Shown here: piece by piece, positions 35,420 to 47,938 of the stretch | Numbering within the stretch: the stretch's first letter is position 1 | Layout of the letters: each line of letters starts with the position of its first letter | Assembly: GCA_030248195.1 (NCBI GenBank) | Contig: JASAND010006966.1 | Coordinates: 1 to 64,000 of the forward strand | Direction of reading: 5' to 3' | Source of the DNA: Trissonchulus latispiculum | Lineage: Eukaryota > Nematoda > Enoplea > Enoplida > Ironidae | Length of the DNA stretch: 64,000 bases | The notes under the pieces: generated by a model | What the model was told of the DNA's origin: nothing | What the model saw: only the letters and a program-made list of their open reading frames with translations | Databases searched by the model: none | Made by a program: the position numbers and the translations under genes

Positions 35420-38400
35420 ATGGTTTATAATTGTGAAACACTACCTAATATTGTTTAATAATTGTGTACGTACTTATAAATTGTAGTTTGATCCGCAATT
35501 GTTGCTTTGCATATACATAATTGTACAGAAGCTAGTTATTGAGGACTGTGGGTGGAAATATGATTGTTCTTTTTACAGTAGAAATTAAGCGGATTGTTTT
35601 GTGACAAAAGGGAATCCTGTACTAAATTAGTTTGGAGCTGTTTGTACTTGTTGTATTTGTATTGATCATGTGTATTAACGAATCCGTTCACCAGTAATTG
35701 AGGTTGAGATTAGTTAATTTTTAACCCCTTTTAATTTTGCAGCATCAAACATATGGGGTTTAGTCACAGGTCCCCTCTGATGAGTTGTGTGAATGTACAA
35801 TGTCCAGCCTGAGTGTCTATGAGCGTGTGTATGTGTGTGTGAGGTTCTCCGTTTTTTCCCGTCACAGAAGCAATCTTAATTCTCACTCACTAAGAAGTAA
35901 CGCATGTAGGATAGACAGAGGGGAACCCCTCTAAAATTAAGACACAAGTCACCCCTAAAAGAAAAGAAATAGAGAAGTTAGCAATTAATATTAACATACA
36001 TGATATATTAGGACTCTAGCTAAAGTTTTGACTTGGTAGAAGTTCTGTATAGCTCAGGTATTGCTTATTTCATCTTGGGCTTCCAGGCCCCCTGTCCGTT
36101 ATTACGATTTTCTCTTCTTCCTTTCCTTGTTTCTTCGTCCGCCTGTCGGTCTACCTTTGGATTCTCAATCTGCTTGGCAAACAAACTTCACGTCTTTAGA
36201 AATCAACTTCAGGACAAAGGTCCTTGAAAACAAAAACGCCATAAAAGTTTAGGGCCAGGGCTGCTGAGGTACTTTGGACCACTCGAAAACGGACCCAAAG
36301 CCATAAAAAATTATGTAACTTAAGTGATGGATTGCTCAGATGCAAACTCAAGGAAAACACTCGAAAGGAGGCGGAGTCCTCCATTCAAAATTAACCAATG
36401 ACGAAGCGCGAGCATGAAAGCAACCAATCATCGGAAGATGATTGCAAAAGACACGAGGCAAAAGTTAACATGAGACCAAAACTTGCAGTTTCCAGTCAGT
36501 CTGTGATTCTGGGGCACTAGCGGATGGCCGCTCTCTAGTCTGAGGTTCCGGGGGGGAAATCACAGACACCCGTTGAGATGTTCCGTCGGGGAGGCTTTGC
36601 CTCTCCCCTTCTAGGATACCTCCCTCAAAATTTTGTCCAACTCTGGGAACCCTAGGTTGGGATTGGGATGCCCCTGGGAGAGATAATTCGCCTAAAATGG
36701 GTTGGCTTCAGAAGCCTTATTTCGAAATCTCCCCTCTAGGTTGAGTTCACCCCTTTTCTCTAGGATTTTATATAACATTTGTAAGTGCGAGTCAAAAAGT
36801 TACCTAATTGGACTACGAGTCCCCCTTTCGAAAGATCCTGTTAAAATCGGGCTCTCCCGCCCTAGATTACTTGATGATGACTTTCTCGTTGCTTTAATGT
36901 ATTATGTGCTAATATCGGCAGATATTAGCTGGATTTCCCTAGATTTCCTGGGACGGAAATCTAGGATACGTCATTGATGGGGGATTTCTGACGGAAATCC
37001 CCTCTACAAAAAAACTTTCAAAATCACTCAAAAGCCCATTTTTGCCAGTTTTCTGACTCTTTCCCTAGTGCTTTCCAAGTTGATCCAAGTTGTTTGAACT
37101 CAGACCATTATTTTCAAAATAACCTTTTTTAGAACTTTTGTCCAAAACTCCTAGCAATTATTAGGTTTTTCTAAAAGATACGCGCAATTCTACCGTCTCC
37201 TCGAAATCCAGTTAATACTGCTGAATCCGGGTTAAAACCAACAAGGGTTTTAACCCATTTGATTCAGTTCTAGCGCGGGTTTCTTCTGAACCCGATCAGC
37301 CTTGCTCTGCCTTCTCGCTGCTCCGTTTCTGCCTTCTGTTCTGCCTTGGGATCCCGTGGATCCACCTGTCTGTCAGTGATCACCTGGACATCAGCCTGCT
37401 CTCCCCGCCTCCTGATCGTTGGCCTTTTCTGATCTGCCAGTGTGAGTGAAGCCATTTTGGATCACCCCTGGACATTCTCTTCGTCTCTGCCTTCGATCAG
37501 CCTCTCCTGTTCCTTTCTTGCTGCTCTGTCCGGATTGCCAGGAAATCAGTCTCAAAACGTCAGTTTGCTGAGATTCAGCCTGAATCTAGAACTTTTCTGA
37601 GAGCCGCATCCTTGGCTTAGGGACGCACAGCTAGACTTAGGATTGTCATATCTGGGATTGGAGTCTGGGTTGGATGTTAAGCTTGTCCTGTTGAAGAAAC
37701 CGAAGACCCTTTTTGCGAAATCATTAACTTTCAACTGTTCACCTTTAAAAATGTCTGCTATCCTTTTGTCTAAAATTGCTTGTTCTTTGAACTGATCTAT
37801 TCTTGTTTGCTCTGCCCAGTCTGCTCAAACTCTCTCTCTCTCTCTAAAGTTCAAACAAATTTGAAAGTTTACAGGTCGTCCTCTTAGCAGAGGATAGAAT
37901 AGTTATTGGTTTTCTGCTGGTGCGTATTGCTGGTAACTATTCGCGACCGGGAACGGGTGGACTTGTGCACACTTTTCAGGTACATATAGGGAGCATATAG
38001 GGAACTTCCCCCCTCGACCCCGAAGATCAAATCATTGTGTGACTGCGAATCAATTCGCAGTCTGAGAGTAACGAGTACTGTCTAGGTGAGTGTGCTTGTG
38101 TGCGTGAGTGTGGCAACCAGTAGGCTAAAATACTAATCTAACCAAAATTTTACTAGGTTTCAGCTCTAGTTCTTCTTCTGCTAAGATTTCGGAGTAGGGA
38201 CCTGTGACTGATCATAGCTTTGGGTTTAGTTGTTAGGCGGTGAACGGATTCCTTTTGTATCAGTTTTTTACAACAGATTTGTAGTGTACTTGATCTTGTG
38301 TGTTTGTGCAGTTTGGATATTGAGGTAACCTGACATAGTAAATAGTTAATTAGGATCAGAGCTTAAGTCGTTGTAGTTGATACTAGGTTGGATAGGAAAC

Positions 38401-38428
38401 CGCTGAGTCGACGATATCTGGAAAATAG
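35420..38428. other. Unresolved repeat-like region
   Basis: No protein recognised. GGGACCTGTGACT and GTGAACGGATTC near 38195-38255 recur in reverse near 35690-35780, so 35.65-38.3 kb may be one element with weak inverted ends. The interior is richer in GC than its neighbours and has CT-rich stretches. Confidence 0.35.
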
Positions 38429-38851
38429 ATCAGTCTGGAGCCCATTGAGTTTGTCTACGGAGACGCTGACGACGAAGGAAATCTTAGTGATATCAGTGAG
38501 CCTGAGAACCAACTGAATCTGCCGTTTCATCAGTGTCCTGAGTGTCACAACCAGTACAGCTTTAGCATACTCTTCCTAGTTCACGAGGGTAGTTCTCTAG
38601 TTGAGCCTGAGCATTTAGAGGTCACATTCTATTGTAACTGTTCTCAGCCGTGGGATCGAGCTGAGATTGAAGCTTGGACTGTTGATAGTGAACCCGAAGG
38701 AAGCCCTCATACGGAGCCCTGGTCTTGCTTGTTCGAGTGTGACGGCTGTTCCGATTTCAAGGTTCTCTTCTGTTGTGCAGTGACCCCTGGTACCGATCCG
38801 TGGGTGGCAGTTAAGCATCGTAACTGTCCCCTTGATCATTACTGGCCTTGA
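38429..38851 (+). CDS. Cys-rich open frame without Met start
   Basis: Open for 140 codons to TGA at 38849-38851. It has no ATG; it opens after an in-frame TAG at 38426-38428 that also reads as a splice acceptor (AAAATAG), so it could be an exon or part of a transposon protein. Its composition is acidic (DADDEGNLSDISEPE) with paired Cys: CPEC, CNC, CDGC and CC, plus Trp and His, suggesting zinc binding. I do not recognise the family. It lies between an unresolved repeat and an LTR element, so transposon origin is as likely as a host gene. Confidence 0.4.
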   Translation: MSLEPIEFVYGDADDEGNLSDISEPENQLNLPFHQCPECHNQYSFSILFLVHEGSSLVEPEHLEVTFYCNCSQPWDRAEIEAWTVDSEPEGSPHTEPWSCLFECDGCSDFKVLFCCAVTPGTDPWVAVKHRNCPLDHYWP

Positions 38852-39169
38852 GGCACTAGTGAACTCACGTACCCAACAGGCGGACCGTCTGGATTAGGTT
38901 AGATCCACACTAGGCTAGCTTGATCCTTAGACCTAAGAGTAGACCCCCACGTCTTCTCGCTGTCTGCCTCTGTGTAGCAACGGATTTTGAGCCCCTGGAT
39001 TTCAGCGACTTTGTTACATATACAACACAACATCCACTTCTTTCGACAAAGCCAGAAGGCGAGACTCACAAAACGTTGCTCCCATTTCCCTGATGCAGAT
39101 TATTGTCAGGCGGCTTTTCACTCAAGGTCTGGGAATACAGGAACTTGTAAACGAACGACTTTTATGTAG

Positions 39170-39763
39170 TGTGAAGACAGCGTGCACTTTAGACAGAATT
39201 TGTGTGAAGTTAGCACGCACTCTTAAATTGTAGATTCGTATTGAAATTATTCAAAGATAGCAAACGCTCAGTGTTTGCGCAGGTTTTGTCTAAATTCGTC
39301 GATATACCTTAGCTAATTCATCAATTAGTTCACGCTGGAGCAGTCAGTTGTTCGGGAGTTACGGTGAAGAGTGGTCGGGGGTTATCCGCCAGGTTTCTCG
39401 TGGGCAAGTCCGGGCTCCGTTATTTCGCGAATAATTTTGGTAGTTTCTTGAATAATTTAGTAAACTTATTGGCGCTATAAATTTATTGTGTTTAATTTGG
39501 AATTATTGTGAGAATATCTGAAGTACTGTCTTGAAGTTATCTTGTGAGATTTGTCTAGCTCAGTTTGTGAACTTTGTCAGTAAATTCTCTTGTTGTTAAT
39601 TATCCTTTTAAGTAGACTTAGGGCCTTATTCCATCGGCATTTCACACAACGTAGTTATGTACCTGTGATCTTTGTTTCGTATAGTTCTAATCAACTAGTC
39701 AAGGCGTTTTATTCAAGTGATCCTCTCTAATACTAACAAAAGCAGATCCAATCTTCACATGTG
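39170..39763 (+). repeat. 5' LTR
   Basis: Starts TGTGAAGACAG and ends CTTCACA. The 3' half (from about 39569) matches 44270-44457, including CTTGTTGTTAATTATCC and GATCTTTGTTTCGT. The 3' copy lacks roughly 380 bp near the start. Confidence 0.55.
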
Positions 39764-39777
39764 GTGACCGTGTCATG

Positions 39778-40304
39778 TTGTGAAGTTAGCACCGACAGGA
39801 AAGATATAAATTATACTCGAGCTGCTAAGCCTAAGTGAAATTAACATTACATTTGATAAACGTTCAATGATTTAACATTACTTCTGTCTAAATTTGTAGG
39901 TCTGGCTAGCTAATAGTTGGGATTCTCCATGTTGGGTTCGTTGTTCGCAGTTGTGGGTAGGAGTTGATGAAGAAAGGTTGGGTTCGAAGTTGGGAGGTAA
40001 CTTGTGGGTTTTTGGTTGATTCCTCTGTCGCTCAGTCGGCTTCTGCCGGGTTTTGTGATTTGGGTTGTATTTTGGTAAAGTTTATGTTTTGATCGAAATT
40101 TATGTTTTTGTGTTAACCTGGTCATCTAGTTTTGCTAAAATTATAATAAACCGTTGTAATCATTTCGTCGTCTCTCAGTTGGTCAGGACCGAACAGTTCT
40201 CCAGCATCACACACCACTGTTGTTCACCTGTAATTTAGTCTTATCTTAGAGAGTAAAAGTCAGGCAACGATATTTTATTAAGGTCAGTATAGTCAAACTT
40301 CACA
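39778..40304 (+). repeat. Second LTR-like block
   Basis: Starts TGTGAAGTTAGCACC and ends AACTTCACA, followed by TGTGGCGACCGTGTC just as the first LTR is followed by TGTGGTGACCGTGTC. Diverged from the first, so probably an LTR of a related element. Confidence 0.45.
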
Positions 40305-40328
40305 TGTGGCGACCGTGTCATGTGGTAG

Positions 40329-41330
40329 ATGTTGGAGGAGTGTGACGGTCTTGACCCGAAATTTTTTCGTGCTTTAGAAGATCGACTTCAAGATATTCAA
40401 CAGCTTTTTGAATTTTTACAAAATTTAGATTATCCGGACGAATATAACGATTTAGTTTTGCGACAGAGGTGTTGTGAGCAGGCCCCAGTTATGGATCGGG
40501 GGGACCCGCGTGAGCTCGGGAATATACTGATCCGCCTCTCCAGGACGGGGTTCCACCTGGAACTCGGGGGGGGAGCGCCTTACCGTAATTGGGGGATCCC
40601 CTATATTCCCACTACGATTCCCTTGCAAACTTGGGGGGAAAATTCTTCAAATCAAAATATTCCATGTTGTATTGCTCAAGTCCCGGTCAGTTGCAGGGGT
40701 CCACCCCCCCCAGTGGACCCAGGCGAGGGGTTCCTCCCAGCCCCAAACTTCGGCCTCTGGTACTCAGCAAATTCCGCGGCCGTCATATTCTCAGATGTTG
40801 AACAAAGCTTTTGGCCCTCCAGTTACTTCTCCCGGTAAATGCCAGTGGAATTTGCCCCTAAGTTTCAAAATTTTTTTGGACGATCGCTTACAAGATATTC
40901 AACGAATTTTTGAATTTTTACCTAATTTTGATACGCCAGCTGAAGTTGAAAATTTAGTTTTTATCAACGTTGCTGCGAACAAGCGTCAGTTTTGGAGCGG
41001 TGGGATAGGTTTGAAATGGAAAATTAGACAGATCATCCCTCGCGTGATGGAGTACCTCCGGGTACTCGTGGGGGGTACTCGGGGCTCCGGATAGACATTA
41101 GGGTATTCGGTATATTCCTACTACCATTCCGTTGCAAAATTGGTGGGGTCATTAACAAAATCAGCGTACGTCACACGTGCGAAATTCAGTCCCGGTCAGT
41201 CAAGCGCTGTGCCTGCCGGTTATAGACCGGCCTGCCGCTCAGGTGATGGAGTCAGATCGGGGGGCCAAAACCGGCGCCAGCTATTTAGCAAATGTTGAAT
41301 AATACTTTCGGTCCGCCTGTTACCGGGGGG
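40329..41330 (+). pseudogene. Gag-like region, tandemly duplicated about 500 bp
   Basis: A 169-codon frame (40329-40838) and a shifted second copy (about 40860 on) share DRLQDIQ followed by FEFL, and the DNA aligns through GTCCCGGTCAGT and onward. C-runs interrupt the frames. Position just after an LTR and primer-site-like sequence suggests gag, but no zinc knuckle is visible, so that name is inference. Confidence 0.4.
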
Positions 41331-44258
41331 AACCAGCCGGTGCAGAGTGGAGGGCGACACCCCCCCCCAAAATCAGTCTTCTCCACCTCCTCCCCATGCT
41401 CGGAATTTCCAGCCTCCCCCTTTGCCAGTCCCTACCCCTGGTCAAAATTCATCGGGGGAAATTGTCAGAATGCGGCTACAGATTATGTTTGCATCGTCAA
41501 TATGTCATGTGATGAGGCAGGAGGTCCCCCTCTCCCCTCCAAACTAGTGCGTCAATTTTACCGGCGGACGAGGATATTTGGGCTGCGGCGGCGTCGTCGT
41601 CCGGGATCCCGAGGGGCGATCTTCGTCGCTTGGCCAAAATTGCTGACTGTTATCAAAGTTTGGTGGACCGTATGGCAAATCTTTTGATTGATAAGCATGT
41701 CGAAAACGGACGCCCCTTTTTGTCAAATTCGGCTTCTCCCCAGGCTTCAACCTCTGCTGCGTCCCAGCCAGCCCGCACTCCTGTGGCCGGCCCGACGTCT
41801 CCTCATGTGTCGAGTGATCATGGGGCACCCAATAGTCCGGACTCTCATCATTCTTACGGTTCTGGGCATATCGTTATGCTTGATGTTCTGCGTGCAAAAG
41901 CTAAATCTTGTCCATTGTTTCGAAAAATATTGTTTATTATTTTGTTTACTTGATTCAGGCACCTGCATCCTGGCTGAGGCTACCCAGGACACCTATTGGT
42001 GTGTTGGGGCTACTCGCCGGGACCTGCAGCGCATCTCAGGCCCAAATCCGAACTCATGTGTTTTCAGTGACTTCTCGTGGTCAAAATTGGTTTGGCGGAC
42101 ATTTGATGCTGCTTCGGGCGGAATTGTTTCCAGGCGTGCCCCGCCAACTAGTACATACTTGGGATGGCCACCAGCGGGCCATTCGGGAGGCGGTCCAACG
42201 CGCTCCCCAATAATTTTCTCATGTGCTATTGTGTTTTTGACCCGTATATTTACATATTGTCCACATTTCGCCATAATATGTCTTTAAAGTTTTAGCTGGG
42301 TGGGGGGTAATGGGGTCTTCTCCCATCTTCCTTTCAACACTTTTAATTTTTAACTTTTTCCACGGCTTGCTAGATTCTTTTTGTATTTTCTTGACCTTTT
42401 AAAATATTGACTCCTCTACTATTGACAAGTTGTTGTTATCCTTGATTTAATTTACTCACTTTTATTGTTTTCTTTGAATTATTTTGATGTCTTCACTTTT
42501 TCTAAATCCTTGTCGAATTTTAGATTTCCGTTCTTGTTTCTGGCTAAGTATAAAGTTCGTTTACTAGAATAAAGTCTTCATGGTGACACTATGTTACTAG
42601 CTTCTTTTCATACGCATATATGTATGTCGCTCTTTCTTGCTCTTTTTGGAATAAAATTATTTGTTGCCTCTCTCTTGCGTTTCACTTTAGATTCTCGTTG
42701 GCTTATATTTTCCTTTGATTTCAAAATTTATAAATTCGCATTCGTGGTTTCTTTTTATTTTTATTGGCTTTTCTAATTTTTGGGCTCCGTACTTTTTTCC
42801 ACTCACTTTTGGAATGGTACCTTGCGGGTCGTTGCAACCTCCGTATGCCGGGTGGGAGGGCCGCACGGTCTGTACCATTCTTTTTCATTTTAGATTCCGT
42901 TTGAGGTAGCCTTGAATTTTTCTTTGATTTAGCACAGGCCTTTGTGCTGGCACCTCCATATGCTGGGGCGTGGACATTCCGGTCCGCTCCACATTCTGGT
43001 TTGGAGCTTCCAAATCTTAGGTGGGGCTGTAATTGTGTTGCCTATACTATGTCGCGCGTATTTTGTTTTGCATAATCCTTCCTTGTTTTTACTACTACGA
43101 TTCCTTTGGTGCTTTGTTTGTTTGGCCTTAATTTTTGTGTGTTCTAAATTTCTGTGTCTAATCGTTGCTACCGTCCGGTGCCGTCCCCTGTCTGGTGCCC
43201 AGGTGTGCTCCCCAGGGTTATGGTGTCTATGCTGGATACTATGAATGGGTGGAAGTGGAGTGGTTTGGTTGGCTGGCCTGGCTTTACTGCTCAGGACTGT
43301 CGCATGTTGGCCGCTGGAACGTTGGCAGGTGGACCTGGCTGCTTGCGTTTGATGGTTGAATTCTTTGGTGCTGTTCCAGGTTTTCCTGGTTTGTAATATA
43401 TTTCACTGTATTGCCATCTATTTGGCCATGACTTTTCTTTTTTGCTTTTTGTGCCTTCTATGCGGATTGCCTGCGCGTTTCCCTTGTCTTCTGGGTTCCT
43501 TGCCTCTGTGTGGCTCTTTCGGAACTACGCTTTGACCATGCAGGGTAGGTTGCAAGTCCTCCTGTTTTTACAATTGGCCGATCCTGGTGCTGGCAGGGGG
43601 CCCACAGTGGTCTTAGGCCCTCCTGCTCGGGTGCGTGCGCTCCTGTATGAGCTGTTTTTCATCGCTGACCTGTCGTTGCTTAGTTCCTGGTCCCTTCGGC
43701 CGGCTTGGCCTGGATTTCTGGTTGGTTGGTGTTCAGTCCGGCTTCGGCTCGGTTTTCCAGCGTTGACTTTTGGCCTCTCCATCCTGTCGTGGTAGCTGGG
43801 TCCGGTGCGCATTCGGTGTTGGGTCCAGTTACGTCGGATCGTGATGCGGTGCTGGGGTGAATACCGCGTTGTCCCTTCCTTAGCACACCTGTTGACACTG
43901 CCCCCCCATCCCGTATTGTGGTGGTGGTGATTTTTCGGGTATCTGTCTGTCATATATTTTTGCGATTAGTTTGGGAGGGTGCTGTTTTGGGACAATAATG
44001 TTTACAAAAATGGGGTCGTTTGATTGTTTTCCTGATTTTTCTTATGGGTGCCCGCTACCTCAGCTTGGCCGTTGTAATGTATATATTTTGTTGCCGGGTC
44101 AGTAGATTTTTCTTTTTCTTCTTAACTTGTTTCTACTCATATGATTCATTACCTGTCACTGCCACACCTTTTTCTTACAAATTCGTCGTTTCTTTCGCAG
44201 CTTTTTCTAACCGTGTCAAACCCGTCCGAGGCCGCCCGGGGCAAAAGAGGGGGTATTA

Positions 44259-44457
44259 TGTGAAGATTGTAAACTTTGACAGTAAATTCTCTTGTTGTTA
44301 ATTATCCTTTTAAGTGACTTAGGGCCTATTCCAGTGGCATCGCACACCACGTAGTTACCTGTGATCTTTGTTTCGTGTAGTTCTAATCAACTAGTCAACG
44401 CGTTTGATTCCAGTGATCCTCACAGTTTACTAACAGAAGTAGATCCAAACTTCACTG
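44259..44457 (+). repeat. 3' LTR, shortened
   Basis: Begins TGTGAAG right after the polypurine stretch (44238-44255) and ends CTTCAC before TGTAG. At about 199 bp it is much shorter than the 594-bp 5' LTR, consistent with an internal deletion. Confidence 0.55.
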
Positions 44458-44753
44458 TAGTTTGATTAAGACGGATCTGAGTTTGAGATGTTTGATTTTG
44501 AGATGCCAATTTGATATGTTTGATGGACTAAAAACAAATCAAAATAGAACCAACTGTGAAACAATAATACAATCAGCCATATGCTGTTACCTTTTAAAAG
44601 GGGCTTTTTGTAAAGTGTTTTGCACGACATCTTCAGTGTTAAATAAATACAGGTTTTACAGATTTTTAACAGATTAGTAGAAAAGGCCAGTTTGTTCTTG
44701 TTACTAATAAACTTTGTTTCGCCGTTCAAAATTTCCCAACTTAAGGTCTTGCA

Positions 44754-46558
44754 ATGTTTTCACTGAATTTGGATGATACCGACAAGCAAGATCGTATCTC
44801 AGTGGCTCAGCAGCGCTCAGGAACTGTAAGTATATGTATAGTTTCTAGCAGAAAAAAATCTGACAAACCAAGTGTAAAACAGTTTAACTGTACCTGGAAA
44901 TGCCTAGAAATGTCAATAAAATTGCGACAAAACATTAATTTTAAAGACCTAGCTGAATTATAAGTATCGCCAATCGATGGAAGACATCACTCTTGAAATC
45001 CTGGTAACTTGTCTTCACTCTAGTTTTGTTTTAAGGTTTGGGGCTTTGCAACAAATTTTGAAAGACTGTACTTGCTCAATTCTTATTGGGCAGCAATAGC
45101 TTTTCATTTCATTTTAAAGCTTAGAATGTGCTTGTTACAACTAAAACTGTCTCATTGCAACTCTTCTACTTGAACATAGAAGAAGACAATTTTTGAACAT
45201 GGATTTCTCGAAGTGTATGAAAACTAAAGGAAGGCGACCAGTTCCAGCTTCAAAAGACACGTCTAGGGCTATTTTTTCTGAAATCGTTTAATGAACAAGT
45301 AAGCTTAAGGTTTTGAGTTTTGAGTTTTGTTTGATTTTTGTCAAAATTTTAAAGGTTGGAAGCTTGTTTCTGTCGAACACAAGACAAAACGCGAAACCAC
45401 AGAAAATAGCCTTCGGCAATTCTCTCAAAACTGCGCGTGCGACATTTTAAATTGATTGCATGACTTCAGCAAAATCTGTGTTCAAAACAATCTGGTTGCG
45501 ATTTTCTAAATTTCACCTTTTCGTTGCTGTATGTAGTCAGAGATGAGCTATTAGTTGGGCATAACATGCTCGTTAGGACCACAAATATGGACAACTTAAC
45601 CTACGGTCCCTGCGCTGTTAAAGCGGTCCAAATCTTGCAATATTTGATTTCTCGAAAAATGGTCAATTTTGGACTTGAAAAATTAATTTTTGCTGTTATC
45701 GCTTGAACCGTAAGGAATCGAAGAATATCCTCAAGAGCAAAGTTGTAGGTCTTGGTGAGAGGATTCGTGTTACTATAAGCGTCTGTGCAGGGTGCAAGTT
45801 ATAGTGGATTAAAGCTGATTTCTCCAAAACGAAAATGTTTGTGGGTTAAATGATGTAATTGTAGTAAATTTGAATGAATTTCAAAGACAATTGTTCCTTT
45901 AAAGCTCAAAAATACACGAACCCTAACCAGCACCTTAAGCCGTCCTTTAATGTCACTACCACTTTGGCACTTTGGTAGTAAACGATCTCACAGCTTTTCA
46001 TGGCTTTTTCAGCCAATTCGAATTGGATGTGACGAGATTAAACTTCAGAAGGCAGAGTGGCACTCTTGGTCTGAGTCGAGGTACAGATATCTCCCTGTAG
46101 CACTTCTACCAAGGCTAGTGGACCAAGAAGTGAGGGGAAAGACCAAGAGGGAAAATGTCAGGCACTGTGTACACTTGAAACCAGAACCTAGGAGAGAAAT
46201 AGGAAGAGGGAAATTCAACATTTTTACTTAGGATGGAAAGGAATTTTTACTTTGCCTGACCAGGAATTGAACCACGGCCCTTCCGCACTGCAGCGAGACG
46301 TACTTACCACTACACCATCGGCGATCAATTGAACTTCTATATCTGGCTTATCAGCCCTATCCCTGTTTCCCTTACATTCAATCCTCCATGCCCCTGGTTT
46401 GGAATGATTACGTACGAAAGGACTACATGAGAGTTCTGTACACATTAATAATTTAAATCAGAAATAATTATCACACATATATATATTATATAATATATAA
46501 AATAATATATAATAATATATAATAATATAATATACAATAATAATAACAATATATAATA

Positions 46559-46597
<39 letters not shown>

Positions 46598-47938
46598 ATC
46601 TGCCGCCATTTTTGGCTCAAAAATTATTGCGCAATACGAATCTTTATGAAATAGGTTCTATGCCGCCTCACCGTTCAAGTCCTATTCTCCGCACTAGTAA
46701 TTGGCTATGTGATTCTTGGTGGCTTGGCCTTGCTGCATCTCGAACAGAAGGCGTACCTTATTTCAAGAAGTGCAAATTGTTCAGCTGAGTATATCAGTTC
46801 AGTGCTCATCAATTCATCTTTTTCCTGTGATGAAATCAGCAATCCATGGAATGTAGGATCAGCGATCTTGGTTACTTTCAGCACTGTGACCAGCATCGGT
46901 AAGCTATGTAAGGCATGAAGTATCTGTTCCGCGGATCTGCGGACTTTTAGCGGACATACTGTATTTTTTACTTTTACCAAAACGTAAGTTAGTATGAGAA
47001 ATTGAAATCAAAATTAAAGATGTGAAAACAAATCCAGGAGTGAGCTCGGACCGAAACTAACTGGTCTGCAGCCGAAAATTGTGGCTATGAAATGGAAATA
47101 AATTAAAGCTTTAAGATTTTACGAAGATTCCGATTTTAAGCTTCAGATGTAAACTTATTTAAAAGCTTCATCTATTTAACATTCATAGTTTGCATATTTA
47201 GGATATGGCAATCCATCACCTGAAACTGTTTATGGTCGACTGTTCGTCGTAATATACTCAATCATCGGGCTGCCACTGTACATGATTTGGGTTGCCAATA
47301 TTGGTAAAATCGTGTCGGATACTGTTTTAAACCTTATGAATTTTTGTATGCGGAAATACAACCAATTTTTTGACCTTGATAGTCCGGAGAAACCAACGTT
47401 TGTGAGACTACCGCCATTCGTGCTGTTACTAATTTTATTTTCGTGGGTGGGCATTGGAGCGGGTTTTGTAACTTTCTACGAACCATTTACGTATTGGGAA
47501 TCCTGCTACTTCACCTACATTTCTATTGTCAGTATTGGATATGGCGATTTGACACCGTCCAATTTTAAGTGGATAATATTTACCATGGGCTACATTACAG
47601 TTGGTCTAGCACTGGCTACAATGGCGGTTGAACTGATGGCCAGGTATATGCGAAAACTTTACTATTACGGTAAACGACTGTACGACGTCGGTGATATGTT
47701 CATTTGGATCGGAGGAAAGGAAGTAACAATCACCTCTTTTCTGACCGGAGTTTTGGAGGAGCTCGAAGTCGATCCCAAGACCATCGATAAAGCAATCGAG
47801 AATATGGACGGTCTTGTGCTCGATACCGTAAATCGGCAAACGTCCACATCGTCTGCTGATGCGGCTTTACTGAGCCTGGCTCGTTTCCGCTCTGTTAGAG
47901 AGACTCGTGGAAGATCATCTGCTTCGTTTACGAAGTAG
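44754..47938 (+). CDS. Two-pore-domain K+ channel (TWK type), gene 1
   Basis: Predicted K2P leak channel subunit of the plasma membrane, 350 aa, forming dimers in this family. Exons 44754-44825, 46655-46898 and 47202-47938 use GT/AG sites and stay in frame. TM1 is about residues 30-53, pore 1 reads TSIGYG (106-108 is GYG), pore 2 reads SIGYGD (218-220), then TM4 and the conserved RKLYYYGK segment and a C-terminal tail rich in Ser/Arg. Intron 2 falls inside the codon of the first Gly of the pore-1 GYG, a position known to be shared by many K2P genes. The extracellular loop before pore 1 has Cys residues as in other K2Ps. Exon 1 is short and chosen because it ends in phase 0 at a good donor (GTAAGT); it could be another exon. 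A SINE lies in intron 1. Gene 2 follows 1.3 kb downstream. Confidence 0.9.
46093..46390 (-). mobile_element. tRNA-derived SINE, diverged copy
   Basis: The minus strand shows A-box-like TGGTGTAGTGGTAAG and B box GGTTCAATTCC, followed by a body related to the 5212 repeat (CACTTCTACCAAGGC at the far end). It is more diverged and lacks the second tRNA-like block. It lies in intron 1 of channel gene 1. Confidence 0.7.
46475..46595. repeat. TA/ATAATA-rich tract
   Basis: About 120 bp of nearly pure A and T with TATA and ATAATA units, in intron 1 of channel gene 1. Confidence 0.9.

Larger units (their letters stand above)
39170..44457 (+). mobile_element. Non-autonomous LTR element with nested LTRs
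   Basis: Begins TGTGAAG, ends CTTCAC and is flanked by the 5-bp repeat TGTAG (39165-39169 and 44458-44462). The last 190 bp match the end of the first LTR. A primer-site-like TGG(T/C)GACCGTGTC follows two LTR-like blocks (about 39766 and 40307), and a polypurine stretch GGGGCAAAAGAGGGGG lies just before the 3' LTR. The internal region has gag-like pieces but no reverse transcriptase, so this is a LARD-like derivative, probably with one element nested in another. Confidence 0.65.
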
